Counted from the stretch's first letter, positions 21,772 through 32,151 are shown. The stretch is 64,000 nt of DNA from Euclidia mi (GCA_944739405.2 OX123190.2:19938807-20002806); one strand, 5' to 3'. Made by a program: numbers and translations. Notes: generated by a model not told the origin, from the letters alone.

Positions 21772-22009
21772 ATCATCATCATCATCAGCCTTTAACAGTC
21801 CACTGCTGGACTAGGCCTCTCCTTTGAAAGGAGGAACTGGCCTACTATACCCCGCTGGCCAAACGGGTTGGTATAGGGTTTGTATCAAGTTTTCCTTCTC
21901 TTACAGTGCTGTAGTCTGCATAATATGCTCCCTCTGTCGGCTCTTACGACACCCATGGGATGATATGGGGTGGTGACATTCCGTATTCTTAATCCGTCAC
22001 CACACGGAC
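21772..22009 (-). mobile_element. SINE family D copy 3, with target duplication
   Basis: Antisense copy with CATCATCATC at its left and CACCACACGGACG at its right. It is flanked by AAAATAAATGT on both sides (21761-21771 and after 22010). It lies inside the Helitron derivative, just after the helicase stop. Confidence 0.8.
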
Positions 22010-22259
22010 GAAAAATAAATGTACAAATGTTAAAAATATTTCGTTGTCAAATACCAAAAAGTATAAAATAAATTTATATGTTAAAACACTAGTAAAACAC
22101 GCTTTTATAAATGCACGTAAAAACAAAAAATAAATTATGGATCGTTCAAGTTGTCTTTCTTTCTGGGCTCAAGTGTAAACTATGTGCTTTTAATTATAAT
22201 ATTTGATTGTAAAAGCGTGGCGCGCTGGAACAGGAAAGACTTTATTGTTAACAAATACT

Positions 22260-22598
22260 AATACTAACTGCCTGGCGGCAGCTGCATGAGGTCACACAAG
22301 AGTTGCCGCCAAAGGGTTCAAATTCAAATTCAAATCAATTTATTTGCAAGAGACATGGTTAAGAGCTGTTACAATATATGGATGAGTTTCACATGTTTCG
22401 CCGACGCAGCGGCATGCAAATTTAAGATGTACATATAAAAAATTCAATTAAATAGCGTATCAATAAAATGTCAGTCAAATTAATACATTATTAAATATAC
22501 ATTATTACGAAGTACATAAATGCTAAAAAAAGTAAAACAAATATTACATTATTAACATTATTTCTGCCTGTACTGTAATTCCATTTTTTGAGAATAAC
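22260..22598. other. Non-coding between two elements
   Basis: Includes a CAAATTCAAATTCAAATC tract at about 22320, often seen at LINE 3' ends. Otherwise nothing recognisable. Confidence 0.4.
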
Positions 22599-25188
22599 AT
22601 CGAGCCATGACCGCCGACTTATCGCAAGCGACAAAAACCAAATTTTACAGGAGAAGGTTTTTTTTTAAATATCTTTACGATTAAATGTGCTAGTAAGCTG
22701 AAACTTCACATAGAACTATAGTTTTTGGTCACTTATGGATTCCAGTCACAAATTTAGAAAAAAAAATGGTTTTAAAGGCTTTTTTGGCGCTTGCGATTCT
22801 TTTGCCGTTCGTAATTAACGACTTTGCGCTACGTTCAGGCATTTAATTGTACTTACGATAAAAATGATTCTTAAAAATTAACAATAAAATTTAACGCAAA
22901 TGACTAATAAGTCATTATAATCTTACTAACAATATAATTATTATAAATGCGAAAGTTTGTTTGGATGCATGTATGTATGTTTGTTACTCAGTCATGCAAA
23001 AATTACTGCACGGATTTGGATGAAATTTGGCACACAGGTAGTTTATGGAATTAACACAGGATAGTTTTTATCTCGGCGATCATGCGGGTGACATCGCGGG
23101 ATGCTGTAGTAATAGTATAAATGAGTAATAATAATAATATAATAAGATATTATTTTAAAATAAAAAACCATTGTGGTCAAAATAGGTTTATTATTTTTGA
23201 AATCTGACATTTGGTGAGATGCTGATCAATGTCTATAATTAAACATTTAATTTTCACTATCAGTATCATCTGCATCTGATTCGGCTAATACATCCGGAGT
23301 TGCTCCATCATGTCCCATATTAAAATATTCTTCATGGTACCTACTTGGAATTATATTTTTTTTACATAGATCCACCAGATCTTTGTAATTTGCAGCAGAG
23401 ATTGTGAGTTCCTTGTGGTATAGTTGCGCTGGTCCATTAAAGACACTAGCAGCATTTGCTCTTGATCTAATGATCAGGTCGATATTTATTTCATGTTTCT
23501 CGCTGTCTTCGAAAAAAACATTCTGGAATGTGATTATGGGATTGTTTTTTTGGAAATACACTATCCTTAATGATTTAAAAGCTATTTTAAATTTCGTTGG
23601 CAATAAAACCTGCGAGAAAGATTTTCAATCCAAAAAATCAGAGTTCCTTAATACCTTAACAACATAGCCTGTCGGATCAGATCTGGCATTTGTGATCATA
23701 GTTGGCCATTCAGAAGGAGCCCACACTGTTTTATTGCGGATAAAATTTTCAACAGCACTATGAACGGAGTCTACTGGCATCATTGTGTGTCCCGGTAAGA
23801 GGTAAGTTACTTTAATCTCTCTAATTGTTTTAGATGTTTTCAAGAAATGAATAATCATGGCTATCATTGGACGGTTCCTATTCTGTCCGGCGCAGCTATC
23901 TGCATATAGATTTATGGTGGTATGGGTACCTTTGCTGTCTAAGCAATTCAAATATTGAAAAATAACTGTAACAATTTCGTTGCAGCCTCTTTTTCCTTGA
24001 CACTCACCCCACACGTAATCCAGCCCTTGTACCACTTTCGTAGATACTTTCGTTATAAAATGCATATTTGCGCGAGTAATATGCAAGGTAACTGCTTTGC
24101 CATGTGGAGTATTGAGAACTTTTTCTAAATCAAAGCTGACACATAGGGTGGGTGAACCAGGAGTCTTGCTAGTTTTTTGGTCTTCTAAAAACAATTGTTT
24201 GCATTTGTCCTTATCCAGTATATGATTTTTATATTCTGTGGTTTGTTCTAAAGCAATTCTACTTTCTGGCTCTAAACCAAATTTCTGTAACTCTCACAAA
24301 AGACGCACTTGTCTTTTTTTGGCAAATGGAAACCTAGATTATAATCAATTTTAAAAATACTTCGGAATACTCTCTTTGATAAAACTAATGAATCTAAATT
24401 ATTCTGTTTTAAGTGGTCAACATACAATTTGTATAAGTTCGTAATGTTCTCAAATTCTTGTGGTAAATATAATTTTGTAGATTTGTTACGACAATAGTGA
24501 GATGGCACAGCAGGCAACATTTCAATGAAAGATTTTAAGTGTGCTACTTGTTCGTCATTTGATTTGTTGTGCGGATGAAATATCTAGCCGATCTTCCTCG
24601 CTAAATTTATCAGCACACGAATTACCACATCTTTTATTCATACATGGATTAAGTTTTACGTATTTTCCAACAGCAGCTCGGCGATTTTTTTTTAGTGTTT
24701 TTAGCAAAGGTGAGCCTTTCTGCAGGTGTCGACATTTTTAAGACTAATCTGTTATCAATCACTATATTATTTAACTATTACACTACAATAAACACTACTT
24801 TTTGACAAAAAACAAAGTTATTATCATTTTAATTGCTTTTTAGCGCACGGAGGTAGTTATTGCATCATAACTTTCGGCGGAATGAACTTGTCTTTGTTTA
24901 TAGTAACCGACCAAATATTGATGTACCTACTCTGTCGCTTGCGCTAACAGCTGCAGTTCTTAGATGATCACGTAACTTACGATAAATGTTGATGTGTCGC
25001 TCACGATAAAATTTATAAAATTGTAGCGCTAACGATAAACTTGGTAGTTGCTATAACTTCGTTTTTACTATATTTAGGCGGGAAATTTCGACGTAGACTT
25101 GTCCGTTACACGTTTAAACATCACTTACGATAAAAAAAAGATTTTTGAAAAAATGTCGCTTACGATAAGTCGGCGGTCATGGCTCGAT
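22599..25188 (-). mobile_element. TIR-bounded element carrying a DUF7869-like gene
   Basis: The ends 22599-22633 and 25154-25188 are 35-bp inverted repeats with one mismatch, starting ATCGAGCCATGACCGCCGAC. Subterminal copies of TTATCGTAAGCG or CTTACGATAA recur inside both ends (for example at 22855, 24980, 25030 and 25125). The interior holds one broken gene (23247-24738) and a Lep1-like insert at 22917-23110. No clear target duplication is visible beyond a possible AT. The superfamily is not assigned. Confidence 0.75.
23247..24738 (-). pseudogene. DUF7869-like protein, putative transposase, frameshifted
   Basis: Minus-strand pieces in order are: KRCGNSCADKFSEEDRL (about 24.6 kb), LPAVPSHYCRNKSTKLYLP and FHLPKKDKCVFC (24272-24520), SFDLEKVLNTP, then NLYADSCAGQNRNR and LPGHTMMPVDSVHSAVE (23625-24194), and a C-terminal acidic end (23247-23603). 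These are the usual blocks of a large insect family labelled DUF7869. At least three frame changes make it inactive. The acids in SFDL, YADS and VDSVH-AVE are spaced like an RNase H-fold DDE/D triad. That, together with the flanking inverted repeats, suggests a transposase (inference). Confidence 0.65.
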
Positions 25189-25409
25189 ATTGACAAGGGC
25201 ATTTCACAAAAAACTCGTAAATCGAATAAAAACATTCCTGCAACAACCATTTCCGTAATTCAACACAAAACTTACGTAAAGGTAGCTGTGTTATGAACTA
25301 CGGCAAAGCATTATATATTAAGGGAGCCATATAAACACAACTTTTACGAAAAAGTTCCAACTTAGGTATTGGCATATCATACTCTAAATGGGTCACCTTT
25401 CTTTTATTA

Positions 25410-25807
25410 CTATTGTCTTTCGGTATAAAGACTGAGGGATTGTAATCTAGAGACCTCAAAGATATATATTATATGCATATGGTTACCAAAGGGAACCAAA
25501 GATATCTCGTCCACGAACAAGACCTCTATATTTTGCCACTGTTGACGCATTACCCTTATGTACTTACTTAATTTTCTGAAAGAAGAGGCGTAAAAAATGT
25601 CGGCCTCGCTGATGGCGCATGTTTTGTCTGAGTTTGACAAATTGGTACTTTGAACAGACTGTTTAATATAGAGCCACCTACTAGTCGTGCTGCAACTCCA
25701 ATTAGAGGGCCAATCTGTGTAACCTGCTTCCCGTAACATCTGTTCACTTGATTTTTGAACAAGTTAAACGTATATCCTGTTCCAGCGCCCCACGCTTTTA
25801 CAATCAA
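25410..25807 (-). pseudogene. Helitron helicase fragment with Walker A and B
   Basis: Two overlapping minus-strand frames. GAGTGYTFNLFKNQVNRCYG is a Walker A whose invariant Lys is replaced by Tyr. VAARLVGGSILNSLFKVP follows, then VLFVDEISLV, a Walker B. This is the N-terminal helicase region of a Pif1-like Helitron protein. It is continued by the repeated CCTGTTCCAGCGCCCCACGC unit at 25770. Frameshifted and non-functional. Confidence 0.65.
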
Positions 25808-26341
25808 ATATTATAGTTAAAAGCACATAGTTTACACTTGAGCCCAGAAATAAAGACAATTTGAACGACCCATAATTTTTTTTTTGCTTTACGTGCATTT
25901 ATAAAAGCGTGTTTTTCTAGTGCTTTTAAACTATTAATTTATTATCATTCCTTTTCCAATAATTTTGTTTTATTTTCGATATCCCCTTATTTTGGCCTGT
26001 CCCATCACAGCTCAAATTATTTTCTAGTGCGGTTCAGGTCGATATTAGCCCGCCGCTTTTCCTGGTTTATTTCTCATTTCCTATTTGGTAGATTTCGGGG
26101 CGTATCAAACCTAAGGAAGCTGGGTTCAAGGTTATTCAAACAGACTAAAAAAAACTTGTATACATCATGTTTTCGCAAAGTATTTAATCTACCCTAGTGC
26201 TGGTAGGTCGAGAAAGATCTGCCACGCACTGTAAATACATCCACAATTCTTCCATCAGACTCTCTCATTAGATCATCAATAATAACGAAGTGGGTTTTCA
26301 CCATCAACCATATTTAAGATTTATATAATTTACCAAATGTA

Positions 26342-26553
26342 ATATAATATTCTACCACATTCACACAACACGATCTAGTCCCAAACTAAGCAGAGCTTGT
26401 ACTATGGGTACATAGAAACAACCAGACCAAGACAAACACCCATGTTCATGCACACAAATGTTTGACTTGAGCGGGAATGGAACCCGCGACCTTCGGCGTA
26501 GCAGTCGCTTGCACTCCCGTGGCGCCAACCGGTCGTCTGTATGTAATGTCTGT
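26342..26553 (-). mobile_element. SINE family B inserted in the ATPase relic
   Basis: Antisense. The tRNA-like head lies at about 26460-26550 (reverse complement of a box B GGTCGCGGGTTCCATTCCCG), and the 3' end at 26342 starts ATATTCTACCACATTCAC. The sequence beside the tail (AATTTACCAAATG at 26328-26340) reappears inverted after the head (26600-26612), next to a perfect hairpin at 26557-26607. The insertion was therefore accompanied by a fold-back. Confidence 0.75.
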
Positions 26554-26556
26554 ATG

Positions 26557-26607
26557 ACCAAATGTTAACTATCATCAAGGTATTCTTGATGATAGTTAAC
26601 ATTTGGT
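26557..26607. repeat. Perfect hairpin, 23-bp arms, 5-nt loop
   Basis: Arms 26557-26579 and 26585-26607 are exact reverse complements around GTATT. It lies at the junction of SINE B and the ATPase relic. Confidence 0.95.
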
Positions 26608-27059
26608 AAATTATATTAAGGTTGCATTTCATCAAAGCACCATGTGATCTGATTAAAATCAGAATTACATATTTCTTTAACCGATTTCATGAAATTTGTT
26701 ACAAAATTTGACTTCCCACATCCAATTAGTCCGGCCACAATAGCAGTAAACGGATGGATAAAGTGAAACGTTTCACAGGTCTAGAGTTCAATTAAGGGAT
26801 GAAATAAAAAATTAAATTAATGTTGTTGTAAAAATTATGAATATAATATAGTAAGATAAGATTATATAAAACATAATTGATGAAAAACAAAAAAATAACT
26901 ATTATACATATGTATCAGAATTTCACAATCTTAAATGTATGTTAACAGTTCTATCATTACTTATATAACATTATAGCTCTAACACGATTAGCACATCAGA
27001 ATTTTACAATCAATACAAATTTTGTATATAAAATTTGTATGGATTATAAAATAAAATTA

Positions 27060-27500
27060 AAAAGTCACCATCAACACTTAACGTAATTTATAATGTCCCC
27101 AAGCCAATGTATCAATGTTGTTGTTCATAATACATCGTTTGGTATCATTATATGATAAAGATACTTTACTTATTTTTGTGTAAAAATCATCATCATCATA
27201 TCAGCCAAACGACGTCCACTGCTGGACATAGGCCTCCCCCAAGGTTCTCCACACAGACCGGTCTTGAGCCGCCCGCATCAAACCGCCTCTCGCGATCTTG
27301 ACGAGATCGTCGGTCCACCTTGCGGGGGGCCTACCTCTGCTGCGTGTGTAAAAATAGTGTGGTTGATTGGCTTAAATTGAAGCATACTACAATATTGTAC
27401 ATTTTTATTAAACAAACGATTTGCAATTTCCCATATTCATTTTTTGTAACACTTTTGTTAACCCCATTTGCCTTTGCTATAAATCGCTTTGGGTGCGGGA
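27060..27500 (-). pseudogene. Polinton-type DNA polymerase B, C-terminal fragment (copy 2)
   Basis: Paralogous to 359-927: FIAKANGVNKSVTKN near 27.47 kb and the conserved end near 27.1 kb. It lacks the SINE found in copy 1, but carries a LINE-tail insertion at 27188-27342. Placed just upstream of the packaging ATPase on the same strand, it belongs to the same relic. At its upstream end it is fused directly to a GC-rich exon-like sequence (27514-27677). Confidence 0.6.
27188..27342 (-). mobile_element. RTE-type LINE 3' end fragment
   Basis: The minus strand reads GRPPARWTDDLVKIARGG and then WRTLGEAYVQQWTS, ending in (ATG)n: the last codons of an RTE-clade reverse transcriptase ORF. A direct repeat GTGTAAAAA flanks it (27179-27187 and 27345-27353), and the uninterrupted target is seen at about 460 in copy 1. 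Confidence 0.75.
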
Positions 27501-27513
27501 AAGAAAGTACTGG

Positions 27514-27677
27514 GAGGAAGTCGAAGGTGTCCATCATTTCGTTACTTGGCCGTAGTCGCCGTAGCCGTAGAGCCGTGGCCTTGGCGACCTCTTGCAGCAG
27601 CTCGTACAGGAGGCTGGGCCGGATGGACCGCAGCACCGACAGCTGCTCACGCGTCAACATCGACACGTAGTTATTTG
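27514..27677 (-). pseudogene. GC-rich exon-like fragment of an unknown gene
   Basis: After a good acceptor (TTTTCGTCTGTCTTCAG, ending at 27678) the frame reads NNYVSMLTREQLSVLRSIRP, then LLYELLQEVAKATALRLRRL and SNEMMDTFDFL. The high GC content and smooth codon use are unlike the surroundings and suggest a real exon. It runs without a clear donor into the polymerase B fragment, so it is probably truncated. The last 33 bases (27514-27546) match the end of the exon at 28665 with one difference. Confidence 0.45.
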
Positions 27678-27839
27678 CTGAAGACAGACGAAAAAAAATT
27701 AATGGTTTCAACGAAGATGTCAATATCTTCTATTATACCTTTCCTGAAGTCTACTTCATAACGGCACACATACAACGAATGGATACAGTCTTATTAAAAA
27801 ACAAAATTGGCCTTAACCCAGACAGGCCCCTAACTTTAT

Positions 27840-28055
27840 AAAAAACTAGAGGACGCCAGCCGCTACGCCTGAATTTTTTTAAATTTACCCATTTTGGTCG
27901 ATCCCGTGGGAATTTCGGGAAATCCCTTCTTAGTGCACCCCTACGGTCCCCAAGGAACATACATGCCAAATTTCAGCTTCCTGCGCCCAATAGTTTCGGC
28001 TGTAGCGTGTCTGTCAGTCAGTCAGTAACGCAAGGATTTTATATATTAAGATATG
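27840..28055 (+). repeat. Dispersed repeat family F
   Basis: ACTAGAGGACGCCAGC at the left, CGGGAAATCCCTTCTTAGTG in the middle and ACGCAAGGATTTTATATATT at the right. The same family occurs at 54604-54802 (continued after 55966), 56318-56480 and 57125-57295. Non-coding and typical of moth genomes. Confidence 0.65.
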
Positions 28056-28119
28056 AACACTACGTAGACTAAGGATATATATTTTATGAAAAAGTTTTCA
28101 AGACGTTGGGATACAATAT

Positions 28120-28380
28120 ACATACATACATAGTCTCACGCCTATAACCCCGAATAGGTAGGCAGAGGTGTATTTCTACACCCACTTTTCGCCAGATATA
28201 CTTTAGTCCCACGTAATAAGGGGCGAGCCTATTGCCATACCGGGCACATTTCCAGACTCCGTGCTGCTACTGAGAGTTTCGTGACAGAAAAACCCAATAA
28301 CACTGCCCGACCCAGGAATCGAACCCGGTACCTCCCGATCCCACGCGCACATTTATGCCGCGAGATCAACGAGGCAGTCG
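28120..28380 (-). mobile_element. SINE family A, copy on minus strand
   Basis: Complete in outline: the 3' tail (TAGTCTCACGCC preceded by CATACATACATA) is on the left, and the tRNA-like head (GGAATCGAACCCGGTACC, reverse of box B) near 28310-28380. Confidence 0.8.
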
Positions 28381-28664
28381 TATAGGGTTTGATGTCGAGT
28401 TTTCCGTCTCTACGCAAAGATGGTATTTGCATCGTGGGATACAATAATATATCTATTTAATAAACAAAATAAATATAAGACCAAGATTGGTTATATTTTA
28501 AATCTCTTGTGCAGCATTTCAAATGGGTACTCTTGTGTTGCATATAGTCACCAAACCCGCAATGCATAGTGAGTAAAAATGATTAGTACAGGTCACAAAG
28601 GCTTTAAATTAAAAATGATGTCAACTATAAATACCATACCTACTTTAATTAAAATGGACCTTAC

Positions 28665-28772
28665 TTTTAACGAGGAAGTCGAAGGTGTCCATCTTTTCGT
28701 TACTTCTGGAACTCTGCATGTTCATCTTATCAGACCACACGCCTGACGAGGACGAATCCGATCGATTGTAAC
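28665..28772 (-). CDS. Candidate internal exon of an unknown gene
   Basis: 36 codons between an acceptor (GACATCGCAG ending at 28773) and a donor (GTAAGG at 28659-28664). It reads YNRSDSSSSGVWSDKMNMQS and then SRSNEKMDTFDFLVK. Ser-rich, no known domain. It ends with the same 33-bp block as 27514-27546, so the two may be duplicated versions of one exon. No neighbouring exon can be joined with confidence. Confidence 0.4.
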
Positions 28773-28942
28773 CTGCGATGTCAATAAAATCTTACAGATA
28801 CAATTCATTATAAATCTTCTTCTTTCTCTTAGCGTTATCCCAGTTTCAAACAATTCATTATAAATATCGGAGTTTTTAAACGATAACAGCTCAAAAAGAG
28901 GACACATCTGTTTATTATGTAAAATTCTTGAGTTAGTGTCTA

Positions 28943-29235
28943 AGCACATTATGCCGAAGTTATGCGAGCGAAGTGCCTCGGCCGATTTTACGTTCCGATA
29001 TACTTATTCAGCTGATATGACACACCATACGTGCCGAACTTACGTTCGTGCTACGAACTACGCTTGTGCTCTTATACTACAAAAGTTGCTGCTGTATGCC
29101 AGACTGAAGTTACGCTGTACGCTGTAACGCAACGTAATTTCGGTATAATGTGTTGTCAGTAATTCAAAATTCAAATAGCATTGCAGGCGCAATCATGCCG
29201 AACTTAGGTCGCGTAACTTCGGCATAGTGTGTTGA
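28943..29235. mobile_element. MITE with ATGCCGAAGTTA termini
   Basis: Inverted ends ACATTATGCCGAAGTTATGC at the left and GTAACTTCGGCATAGTGTGT at the right enclose about 290 bp. CGTAACTT/AAGTTACG motifs recur inside. No coding content; superfamily unknown. Confidence 0.6.
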
Positions 29236-29239
29236 GACG

Positions 29240-29500
29240 AGGCTTTGGACTACTCATCCCGCTCGATCTTATCCGGCGGGATGAGTTGTCCTAGTGCAAT
29301 TTTTGAATTGGACAACTCATTCCGCTGGTATATTTTACGTCTTGTACAGACATGAAAGACAGTGGTTTCGGCGTATTAGGGCTAATTCTTAGTATGGAAT
29401 CCAACTCGCTAATGGACTACTTCTCATTATGGCCACTTCTCATTTTGGCTACTTCTCGTTAGGGCTACCTCTCATCAGCGCTACTTCTCATAACTGTGAT
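29240..29500. repeat. Inverted GCGGGATGAGTTGTCC pair and short tandem array
   Basis: GCGGGATGAGTTGTCC (about 29276) faces GGACAACTCATTCCGC (about 29318). At 29413-29492 about five degenerate 17-bp units of CTACTTCTCATTAGGG follow each other. Confidence 0.6.
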
Positions 29501-29559
29501 TGTTATTATTTCTGATTGTTAAAATACTTTAGAGTGTAATATCAAGAATAATTTTAATA

Positions 29560-29641
29560 GTTATTGTTTTTTTAGTCCTTTATAGGACTAAAAAAACAAT
29601 AACAATCACAGCTGTTTCATTTATATGAAACAGCTGTGATT
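29560..29641. repeat. Two adjacent perfect hairpins with the same TTAT loop
   Basis: The first has arms 29560-29579 and 29584-29603 (20 bp). The second has arms 29604-29620 and 29625-29641 (17 bp). They abut without a spacer, and both have the loop TTAT. Confidence 0.95.
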
Positions 29642-29870
29642 TTTGATTAATTGACATTGACACTGACCGAACGCTGACGGACCGAACGACAACGCATTGA
29701 TTTCAAGGTGCAAGAAGCTGAAATTTGGTAATTATGTATGTCCCTTGGGGCGTCTAGAGGAGAGGCATAAGCAAAAGAGTTAGTTTTTGGAAAATTCAGC
29801 CCAAATGGGGCAAAATAGTCCCACGCAGGGACACACATGGGCGCAGAGTAAGTACTTAGTTAATTAAATA

Positions 29871-30933
29871 CGAGGGGAGTTCAATGTATTCTCGGTATAG
29901 GTATGAAAGAAAAGGCGGAGAATTCTGAATAAATTTCATTTTTCAATATACTCCCCTAACATCACAATACATTTATTTGTTCGTGAAAGTAAATTCCCTC
30001 TGAAAAATATTTGTAAAGTAAAAATGTTCGTTTATTGCTCCCTTCAACTCTTCATCGTCCGAAAAATGCTTTCCACAAAGGTCTTTTTTAAGATTAGGAA
30101 ATAGATAATAATCACTAGGGGCCAGGTCCGGACTGTAGGGTGGATGATTGATTTCTTCAAATCCGTACTCCCGGACAGCAGCCTGGGCAAGGCGCGCCTT
30201 GTGAACCGGCGCGTTGTCGTGAAGCAGCAAGACACCTGCGGTTAATTTTCCACGTATTTTTTCTTTAATTGCCTCCTTTAAATTACCCAGGGTGGTTGCG
30301 TATGATGCAGCAGTAATACTTTGACCTTTTTTTGTGTACTCGATTAGCAAGATTCCCTTAGAATCCCAAAACACCGTGGCCATGAGCTTTCCTGCGGACG
30401 GAGTGACTTTGAACTTCTTCGGCGGGTCTGATCCCTTTTTGTGCCACTGCATAGACTCTTGCTTGCTCTCAGGGTCATAGTGATGAACCCACGTTTCATC
30501 ACCAGTAACAGTCCGATCGAAAATACTTTGCGGATTTTCACCACAGAGGTCCAAAAACTCCTTACAACAGTCAACTCGCACTTGTTTCTGTAGCGCGGTG
30601 AGCATTCGCGGCACCCATCTTGCACTGACCTTTGACAAATTCAGGCGCTCTTGAAGGATTGTGTGAATGGTACCCACGGATAGCTTAGTCATTTCTGCTA
30701 ATGTTTTCACTCTTACACGGGCATCTTCAAATATATTTTTTTCGACTAATTTGACGTTTTCTTCAGTAGCGGCACAAATTGGCCCACCAGCGCGGGGGTC
30801 GTCTTCAATGCTCTCTCCACCCCGTTTGAATTCACTTCACCACTTCTGAATTGTAGATAATGAAGGCGCAAAATCTTGGTAAACAGCCACCATTTCGTAT
30901 ACACTGACCTGTGAAGTAATTGTTTAAACTGCC
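29871..30933 (-). mobile_element. mariner (irritans-like), 5'-truncated
   Basis: The 3' terminal repeat CGAGGGGAGTTCAATGTATT begins at 29871 next to TA. The transposase lies on the minus strand. The 5' end is missing: at about 30933 the sequence passes directly into exon 3 of the duplicated unknown gene. The element therefore truncates that exon. Confidence 0.8.
29973..30905 (-). pseudogene. mariner transposase (DD34D), N-terminally truncated
   Basis: The main open frame (29973-30710) contains TGDETWVHHYDPESKQ, LLHDNAPVHKARLA and YSPDLAPSDYYLFPNLKKDL. The catalytic acids are D (TGDE), D (HDNA) and D (PSDY), with 34 residues between the last two: the mariner signature. The frame can be followed upstream to about 30905 through ENVKLVEKNI and an in-frame TGA (after STIQKW). 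The first ~40 residues are missing. Confidence 0.85.
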
Positions 30934-32151
30934 ATCGTCGGTAAGCACATCGGATCCGCTCAGGCGTATGTTTGATAACAATTCTTCCATTTCGGCGACA
31001 GACGGTGCTGCAACAAATAAATAAATTTATAAATAATTCAATGCTGTTTATAATAAATACTCTGAAAATAAACAGAAAATAGGTAGGTATATTTGTAACG
31101 TCTTCTAATATGCCGCGGCGACGGATTGGGATTAAATCGATGATAAACTTTCTCGATTTCTATAAGTACATCATACACAGTTATTTCGTAATCGCGTAAA
31201 TAAACAACTATAAATTATAAATAGGTAATGATTTTTTTCCGTGGTATTTATCCACAAATAAGTCAGAACCTAAATGAATCGAGAAACAAAAGTATGTTTT
31301 ATAGTTATGGTCTATGGAGAATATTTAAGTACTAACTAGGTAATAAATGTAGGTACCTGAATCTGCAACCCTTGGCTCTTGCTGGCTCAGCATGTTGAAC
31401 AGTTCATTGCCCCTGAGACCTCCCATCATGGGCGTCATGGAGGATAGTCCGTCTTGATTAGGTCCCCTATTTCGAGTGTCTGCGAATGCGTAGCCGTCCT
31501 ATAAACAAAAATCAATCATCAGTCAAATCTGTTTATATAAAATTCTTGCGTTACTAGCTGACAGACAGACAAGGCAAAGCCAAGCTACAGGGCTAGAGCC
31601 TGACTATTGGCTTGAAACTTCAGCCTCTGCCAGCCTAGCTGCGGGCATCTTCTGGTAGGTAATATTGTATATTATAAAGTACATTGCAATTTGGTGTTTT
31701 ATTTACCTTTTTATTTTTCAGACCAATATATTTATTTCAAGTTACCAAAAGTTCGAAGCTAGCTTACAGACACATAATAAAAAAGAAAATACTTCACAAC
31801 GTGACAAATCATCACAATTGTTTGGAAATTATGAATGCAATGCTGTCTGCACGGCCAATTTTATTAACTACATAATAGATATATGATAAAATAAATCTAT
31901 CCGTGTTGAATAAAATAATAATCTAATTAATATTTATAAAAGGCTAAATCGTGAAATCTAATAAACTGCTAAGTCTAATATTCTTAAAAAAAACAACATC
32001 GTATTTAAATCACAATTTGACGTTGCGGGTATTTCTCTCCAAAATCAATAACATAAGCACTTACCGTAGTTGTCGTAAGATTAGGTTCACTAGCTAATGT
32101 AAATATAGGCTTCTGCTCTTCTGGGGAGAAATTAGCCGATACAGAATCCAT
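30934..32151 (-). pseudogene. Unknown three-exon gene, degenerate copy B
   Basis: Duplicate of the gene at 8940-10191. Exon 1 (32065-32151) and exon 2 (31357-31498) keep frame and splice sites. Exon 3 (from 31007) is cut at about 30934 by a mariner, so the last ~32 codons are lost. Exon 2 differs from copy A at more replacement than silent sites (for example S/G, T/R, A/G, G/D, E/R, L/F), as expected when selection is relaxed. Introns are also alignable, so the copy arose by DNA duplication and not by retrotransposition. Confidence 0.65.

Larger units (their letters stand above)
20985..22240 (+). mobile_element. Helitron derivative
   Basis: Starts near ACACGCTTTTATTAGATCGA, has two tandem ~150-bp units (21034-21180 and 21185-21330), then a C-terminal Helitron helicase fragment (21528-21761), and ends with the TAAAAGCGTG/CACGC unit near 22090-22220. 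A family D SINE is nested at 21772-22009. The minus-strand element at 34945-35735 is a near-identical derivative without that SINE. Confidence 0.65.
26198..26775 (-). pseudogene. Polinton-type packaging ATPase relic, split by a SINE
   Basis: Minus strand, 26614-26775: HPFTAIVAGLIGCGKSNF is a Walker A preceded by the strand typical of the FtsK/HerA-like DNA-packaging ATPase of Polintons and adintoviruses, followed by WCFDEMQP. After a 230-bp SINE B insertion, 26198-26310 reads HFVIIDDLMRESDGRIVDVF, the Walker B segment. The P of the usual GP-TGCGK loop is L and further breaks exist. It has the same strand as the capsid genes at 18-20.7 kb and lies between them and the polymerase fragment at 27 kb, as expected for one element. 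Confidence 0.65.

Noticed and set aside
15979..22009. CRISPR-like spaced repeats (family D copies)
   Set aside because: Far too long and widely spaced; SINE copies with target duplications in a eukaryotic genome.
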